10,345 nt of DNA, from the NCBI GenBank assembly GCA_009996555.1, contig JAACZX010000048.1, forward strand, positions 1-10,345, given 5' to 3'. This stretch comes from Chitinophagaceae bacterium (GTDB taxonomy: Bacteria > Bacteroidota > Bacteroidia > Chitinophagales > Chitinophagaceae). The notes under the pieces were generated by a model, which worked only from the letters and a program-made list of their open reading frames with translations, was not told where the DNA came from and did not search any database. Below, one piece after another: positions 6,569 through 10,345 of this stretch (within the stretch, counting starts at the first letter, position 1; every line of letters starts with the position of its first letter). Both the position numbers and the translations under genes were made by a program.

Positions 6569-8008
6569 TTACTTTGATTCAGCATAAAATTTCAGCTCGA
6601 TGATATCGGTTGGTAATGATCTGCTGTTCCAGTTTTTGTGAAATGCCAATGCTGCACCCAATGCAGATGCCTGCGCAACCGATGCCGCAAATACTTCAAT
6701 GCCTTTAAATGCATCGGCCAGCATGTGCATGAAGATGGGATTTCTTCCAAAACCACCATCCACAAAAATGCGTTTCACTTTTGTTCCTTTCAATACTAAA
6801 TTGGTGCTGTACACCTGTTGAATGATGAGGTCGGCAATGAGTTGGTGATATGCCTGCCCGTATGTTTTGAACAGCGAAAGATCACGGTTGGCAAAAGCCG
6901 ATTCTTTGATCATCACTTCATCATCACTTGTTTTGGCAAACACTTTTGCTTCTGCAAGTATCTGCACGATCTTAGGATCGTACTCAACAGTTTTATAGTG
7001 CGAAAGATGAACGTTAAAATGTTCAGCCAGTCGTTTTGTTTGTTGCTCATGTTCGTAACCGGCAAATAAACGGGATGCTTTCACCGGTTTACCTTCATAA
7101 GAAAGATAACATAAACAATCCTGGTGCAGTTCAAGATCACTTAACTGTGAATGATTGAACGGATTTAATGTAATACACCAGGTGCCTGTTGAAAGTAAAA
7201 TGAACGGTTCATGAAAAGAAGCGAGGTAAGGAATAAGAGCCGATGAACTGTCGTGCAAACCGGCACCCACTGCAATCTTATCTTTTGTATAACCGGCAAC
7301 TGCACTGCTTTTCAACACTGGTGCAAATTTTTCAGCAATCCCTTCTTTCTTTACCCAGTCGTGGTAATGTTTTTCCTGGAAATCCCAAAGATTGGTATGA
7401 CAGCCGATGCTTGTAATATCAGTATGCAATTGATTACTCAATACAAAGCAGAGATACTGCGGCAGATGCAATGCGTATTTTATTTCAGCAAATAATTCAG
7501 GCTTTTCATATTTCAACCGGTAGAGTTGCATACCGGAGTTGAGATGCCCTAACACCGGTGAAGCGGTATCTTTCGACACCATACTTTCGCCACCGTATGT
7601 CTTGTAAAAATGCTTCTGCAGTTCAGCCGGAAAAGGTTTCAGGTAGTTGTACAAAGGAGCAACAACTTCCTTTGCTTTATTGAGATAAACAAAGCTTGCA
7701 CCGTAGGCCGAAAAGTTGACGGCTTTCACATGAAAGCGCTCATCACTGTTCACTTTATCAAACGTTGATTTTACCCATTGTGTAAGCAAAGCCACATCTT
7801 CACAGGCAAACCCATCTTCATCCGTTGTTTCGGGCAACTGCTCACTTTCTTCGTAAACTACTGCATAATGTTCATCAAACAGTAATACTTTTTTATTGGT
7901 TTTGCCAATGTCGAAGATCGCTATAACGGCCTCTCCCCTCGTTCCCCTCTCCGGAGGAGAGAGGAGGTCGGGCTGTATTTCGTTTGTTATTTTGTTAGTT
8001 GAACCCAT
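6569..8008 (-). CDS. rhaB: FGGY-family carbohydrate kinase, probable L-rhamnulokinase
   Basis: Predicted to phosphorylate L-rhamnulose to L-rhamnulose-1-phosphate with ATP in the cytoplasm. The 479 residues cover the two FGGY domains: IAIFDIGKTNKK (29-40, phosphate-1 loop), GAGLHDSSSAL (248-258, with Asp253 as the likely catalytic base), LLSTGTW (271-277), LFAGYEHEQQ (314-323) and IFVDGGFGRNP (414-424, adenosine-binding region), ending with the QASALGAALA helix. The kinase fold begins only near residue 28; residues 1-27 are an extension whose second half (LLSPPERGTRGEA, 15-27) is encoded by a REP-like inverted repeat. No ATG or GTG occurs between the repeat and the fold, so the ATG at 8008 is retained. 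It lies between rhaI and lutA. The FGGY family also includes fuculose and xylulose kinases; neighbours decide for rhamnulose. Confidence 0.88.
   Translation of the reverse strand: MGSTNKITNEIQPDLLSPPERGTRGEAVIAIFDIGKTNKKVLLFDEHYAVVYEESEQLPETTDEDGFACEDVALLTQWVKSTFDKVNSDERFHVKAVNFSAYGASFVYLNKAKEVVAPLYNYLKPFPAELQKHFYKTYGGESMVSKDTASPVLGHLNSGMQLYRLKYEKPELFAEIKYALHLPQYLCFVLSNQLHTDITSIGCHTNLWDFQEKHYHDWVKKEGIAEKFAPVLKSSAVAGYTKDKIAVGAGLHDSSSALIPYLASFHEPFILLSTGTWCITLNPFNHSQLSDLELHQDCLCYLSYEGKPVKASRLFAGYEHEQQTKRLAEHFNVHLSHYKTVEYDPKIVQILAEAKVFAKTSDDEVMIKESAFANRDLSLFKTYGQAYHQLIADLIIQQVYSTNLVLKGTKVKRIFVDGGFGRNPIFMHMLADAFKGIEVFAASVAQASALGAALAFHKNWNSRSLPTDIIELKFYAESK
7930..7967 (-). repeat. REP-like inverted repeat inside the 5' end of rhaB
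   Basis: Arms CCTCTCTCC and GGGGAGAGG (minus strand, 7964-7956 and 7938-7930) pair over nine positions; one pair is U-G in the minus-strand RNA and would be a mismatch on the plus strand. The loop holds TCCGGA. The composition (runs of C, T and G, very GC-rich) contrasts sharply with the surrounding gene. In frame it reads LLSPPERGTRGEA. It shares the core TCTCC(n)CCGGAG(n)GGAAC with the element at 8091-8117. It is probably a repetitive extragenic palindrome-type element that inserted in frame. Membership of a dispersed family is inferred from composition and the second copy. Confidence 0.65.
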
Positions 8009-8118
8009 CAGCAGTCAAATCATTTATCAACAAAAACGCAGGTTACATTTTATTAAGTTGTTCGATACGATAGGTTTTGTGCATGAGCTAAGTTCCCTCC
8101 GGGGAGATGTAGAGGGAT
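8009..8118 (-). other. rhaI-rhaB intergenic spacer
   Basis: These 110 bases separate the rhaI stop from the rhaB ATG. The part next to rhaI is a REP-like element; the rest is AT-rich and holds no exact TTTG / TAnnTTTG promoter and no convincing Shine-Dalgarno sequence. rhaB is therefore most simply expressed by read-through from rhaI. No small gene is supported here. Confidence 0.5.
8091..8117 (-). repeat. REP-like element downstream of rhaI
   Basis: On the minus strand this reads as a GC-rich stretch with CCCTC (8099-8095 on the complement) and GAGGG arms and a central TCTCCCCGGAGG. It lies directly after the rhaI TAA (8119-8121), in the same orientation as the element inside rhaB, and shares the core TCTCC-CCGGAG-GGAAC with it. 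Position after a stop codon is typical of REP-like palindromes, which often stabilise upstream mRNA. It is imperfect and may be a degenerate copy. Confidence 0.5.
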
Positions 8119-9393
8119 TTACAATCCCGTTGCTACAGTTTTAGATCCACGCTCTTTGATCAATGCTTCACGGAGTTTTTGTTCACGGAAGAACTGGAGT
8201 GGATATAATGCCGCACCACTACGCAATCTAGCTTCAGCTACCAACGGACGCAGATCGGTACGGAAAGTATTCTGCAATATTTCCTGTGCTGCCACTACAT
8301 CATTTGCTTCCTGTGCTGCATTCAATTGCTTGCGGTCAACTGTTAATGCCTGTGCATACGCCAGCATGATCGCTTCTACTGATTGCAACAGATCTTCTAA
8401 CGGATCTTTTACATTATGGCTTGCATCAATCATCCAGCCAAGATCAGTTGCATGATCCATACCTCTTGCATCCATACCTTCAACAAGCTCGTTAAAGATG
8501 AGGAAGAGTTGGTAAGGTTTGATGCTGCCAACTGTCAGATCATCATCACCATATTTACTATCGTTGAAATGGAAACCGGCCAGTTTGCCTTCCATCAGCA
8601 ACAATGAAACAATCTGTTCAATGTTTGCATTTGGTAAATGGTGACCAAGATCAACAAGGGTATATGCTTTCGGACCAAGTTTGTTCGCATACAATAAAGA
8701 CTGTCCCCAATCTCCTACCGTCATTGAATAGAAGTTTGGTTCAAATGCTTTGTATTCAACAAACACTTTCCAGTCTTCCGGTAAAGCTGCATAAATTTCC
8801 TGCAGGCTTTCTAATGTATTCTGAAATGCTTTTCTGAAATTCAACTGACCGGGAAAACAGCTGCCATCGCTCAACCAAACCGTCAATGATTTTGAACCAA
8901 GTTCAACACCATGTTTAATGACGTCAATGTTATGTTCAATGGCTTGCTTGCGCACCGCTTTGTTCACGTGTTGTAATGAACCGAATTTGTAACTCAGTTC
9001 CTGGTCTTTCTGATCCTGGAATGTATTTGAGTTGACTGCATCAAACTGCAAACCAAGTTGAGCCGCCTGTGCTTTAATAGCCGCATAGTTTTCGGGAATA
9101 TCCCATGGAATATGCAACGAGATGGCGCCGCTTGATTGGTTAAGTGCATGAAGCAAACCAACATCTTCCAGTTTCTGTTCTAAACTGCCAGGCTCACCTG
9201 CTCCTGCAAAACGGCCAAAGCGTGTACCTCCAGTGCCCAGTGCCCAGCTTGGAATGGCCACCTGGAAATCGATGAGCTTTTGCAGCACATCTTCTACATT
9301 GTTTATTTCTGATGCAAGGAATTCAAATTTACGTTGATGTGCTGCAGCATGCAATCCGTTGAACTCAGCAATCCTGTTTTTTTCTAATACCAT
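8119..9393 (-). CDS. rhaI: L-rhamnose isomerase of the RhaI type (TIM-barrel sugar isomerase)
   Basis: Interconverts L-rhamnose and L-rhamnulose in the cytoplasm. The 424-residue protein matches the Pseudomonas stutzeri-type rhamnose isomerase, not the enterobacterial RhaA family. The metal ligands known for that enzyme can be placed at constant offset: Glu213 (FVEYKAF), Asp248 and His251 (LVDLGHHLPN), His275 (GFHFNDSKYG), Asp283 and Asp285 (GDDDL), with Asp323 (MIDASHN) as the likely last ligand. ALGTGGTRFGRFAGAGEP (51-68) is the typical N-terminal active-site segment. The ATG at 9393 is preceded by an AT-rich leader (AAAGAAAG on the plus strand, CTTTCTTT in the sense strand), with no strong Shine-Dalgarno sequence. 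Upstream is the aldolase/dehydrogenase gene at 96 bases, downstream the kinase at 110 bases. P. stutzeri-type isomerases are broad in substrate, so other aldoses may also be used. Confidence 0.94.
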   Translation of the reverse strand: MVLEKNRIAEFNGLHAAAHQRKFEFLASEINNVEDVLQKLIDFQVAIPSWALGTGGTRFGRFAGAGEPGSLEQKLEDVGLLHALNQSSGAISLHIPWDIPENYAAIKAQAAQLGLQFDAVNSNTFQDQKDQELSYKFGSLQHVNKAVRKQAIEHNIDVIKHGVELGSKSLTVWLSDGSCFPGQLNFRKAFQNTLESLQEIYAALPEDWKVFVEYKAFEPNFYSMTVGDWGQSLLYANKLGPKAYTLVDLGHHLPNANIEQIVSLLLMEGKLAGFHFNDSKYGDDDLTVGSIKPYQLFLIFNELVEGMDARGMDHATDLGWMIDASHNVKDPLEDLLQSVEAIMLAYAQALTVDRKQLNAAQEANDVVAAQEILQNTFRTDLRPLVAEARLRSGAALYPLQFFREQKLREALIKERGSKTVATGL

Positions 9394-9433
9394 AAAGAAA
9401 GATTGTATAGCAAGTTACTTCATTTTAAAAATT

Positions 9434-9457
9434 GGGTCGATAGAGAACTATCAACCC
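9434..9457 (-). terminator. Hairpin between the aldolase/dehydrogenase gene and rhaI
   Basis: In minus-strand RNA, GGGUUGAUAG (9457-9448) pairs with CUAUCGACCC (9443-9434) over 10 positions around a 4-base UUCU loop, and is followed by AAUUUUUAAAA. One pair is U-G in this strand but C-A in the plus strand, so the fold is intact only in the sense transcript. This is consistent with an intrinsic terminator or attenuator, or a processing and stability hairpin that sets the ratio of the two gene products. The U-run starts two bases after the stem, so termination may be partial. Confidence 0.6.
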
Positions 9458-9489
9458 CTAAACTACTATTGATTATGAGACATAAAAAC

Positions 9490-10345
9490 TTAGCGAACAA
9501 ATGCTGTGGCAACACCGCCATCAACATTCAATACGTTGCCGGTAGATTTATTGAGCAAGCCTCCTGCAAATGCAAAACAGGCATTGGCAATATCTTCTGG
9601 TAAAATGATCTCGTTTAATAATGTGCGTCCGGCATAATATGCTGGTAATTCTTCCACAGTAATGCCATAAGCTTTTGCACGACCTTCGGCCCAGCCACCA
9701 CTCCAGATATTACTGCCAGAGATCACCGCATCAGGATTTACTACGTTCACACGAATTTTATCCTTGCCCAGTTCTGCAGCATTTAATCTTGATAAATGTA
9801 ATTGTGCCGCTTTTGCAGAACCATAGCCGGCATTATTCGGGCCACTCATCAGTGCATTTTTGCTTACAATATTCAACACATCACCACCCAGCTCCTGTTT
9901 ACGCATAATGGCTACGGCCTGTTGTGTTACAAGAAACTGTCCTTTAACCAACACATCATACAGCAGATCCCAGTCTTTTTCTGTATGGCCTTCAATTGGC
10001 TTTGAAATAGAAAGACCGGCGTTGTTTACAATAATATCCACACCGCCAAATGCCAGTGCTGATGTTGCTAATGTTGAGTTGATGGTTGCTGCATCAGTTA
10101 CATCAAGTATATCAGCAGCCACTACATCTTTTCCAAACTGCTTTATGAATTCTTCTTTCGCTTCAGTTAAACGTTCAGGATTCATATCGTTCAGGATCAC
10201 ACAAGCGCCTTCTTCTGCAAACTTTCTTGCAATGGCTTTACCAATACCACCACCGCTGCCGGTAATGAGTGCAATTTTTCCACTCAATGCTTTTGGTTTT
10301 GGCATGCGTTGCAGCTTTGCTTCTTCCAGTAACCAGTATTCAATA
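9490..10345 (-). CDS. rhaEW: Bifunctional rhamnulose-1-phosphate aldolase / lactaldehyde dehydrogenase, C-terminal part (cut by right edge)
   Basis: The visible 284 codons end at a TAA (9490-9492) and stay open to the right edge. They encode the short-chain dehydrogenase domain of the fused enzyme: the class II aldolase domain would lie beyond the window. Counting from the internal Met at 10305, the NAD-binding TGSGGGIG is at 15-22, NNAG at 94-97 and the catalytic Ser148, Tyr161 and Lys165 (YGSAK). The codons before that Met read IEYWLLEEAKLQR, a linker sequence characteristic of the aldolase-dehydrogenase fusion, so the Met at 10305 is probably internal and not a start. The dehydrogenase half oxidises L-lactaldehyde from the aldolase reaction to L-lactate with NAD. 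The aldolase assignment rests on the linker and on rhaI and rhaB next door. A stand-alone SDR is the alternative. Confidence 0.85.
   Translation of the reverse strand, partial: IEYWLLEEAKLQRMPKPKALSGKIALITGSGGGIGKAIARKFAEEGACVILNDMNPERLTEAKEEFIKQFGKDVVAADILDVTDAATINSTLATSALAFGGVDIIVNNAGLSISKPIEGHTEKDWDLLYDVLVKGQFLVTQQAVAIMRKQELGGDVLNIVSKNALMSGPNNAGYGSAKAAQLHLSRLNAAELGKDKIRVNVVNPDAVISGSNIWSGGWAEGRAKAYGITVEELPAYYAGRTLLNEIILPEDIANACFAFAGGLLNKSTGNVLNVDGGVATAFVR

Noticed and set aside
10303..10305. Met at 10305 as the start of a stand-alone short-chain dehydrogenase
   Set aside because: The frame stays open upstream and reads a linker typical of the aldolase-dehydrogenase fusion, so the gene very likely continues beyond the window; sequence further right would settle it.

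Overview
The window looks like a chromosomal carbohydrate-use locus from the phylum Bacteroidota, most likely a Chitinophagaceae-type genome. The reasons are moderately AT-rich DNA with AT-rich leaders and few Shine-Dalgarno sequences, a GH97 glycosidase, a UxaA of the Bacteroidota type, a TTTG / TAnnTTTG promoter-like element, and family resemblance of the predicted proteins. The taxon is inferred, not proven.

Layout. Almost everything reads leftward (minus strand). From the right edge: the C-terminal dehydrogenase part of a bifunctional rhamnulose-1-phosphate aldolase/lactaldehyde dehydrogenase (cut by the window end), the L-rhamnose isomerase rhaI, the FGGY kinase rhaB, the lactate-oxidation cassette lutA-lutB-lutC (overlapping stop and start codons), and a secreted GH97 glycosidase. 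The glycosidase meets, tail to tail and with no spacer, a rightward AraC-family regulator. Divergent from the regulator is the N-terminal part of altronate dehydratase uxaA (cut by the left edge). No gene-free stretch exceeds about 190 bases, and no tRNA, rRNA, CRISPR or transposase was seen.

How it works together (inference from family knowledge). RhaI isomerises L-rhamnose to L-rhamnulose, RhaB phosphorylates it, and the bifunctional enzyme cleaves it to DHAP and L-lactaldehyde and oxidises the aldehyde to L-lactate. LutABC then oxidises L-lactate to pyruvate. The minus-strand genes therefore encode a nearly complete route from rhamnose to two central metabolites. UxaA (galacturonate branch) and the GH97 enzyme next door suggest a pectin or rhamnogalacturonan diet, where rhamnose, galacturonate and galactose occur together.

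Non-coding features of note are a REP-like element translated as the N-terminal extension of RhaB with a related copy about 130 bases away, a hairpin between the aldolase/dehydrogenase and rhaI that pairs fully only in the sense RNA, a candidate internal promoter before lutA, a degenerate GGATGA/GCTGAT repeat just after lutC, a 12-base palindrome made of the two abutting stop regions, and a hairpin plus dyad in the uxaA leader.
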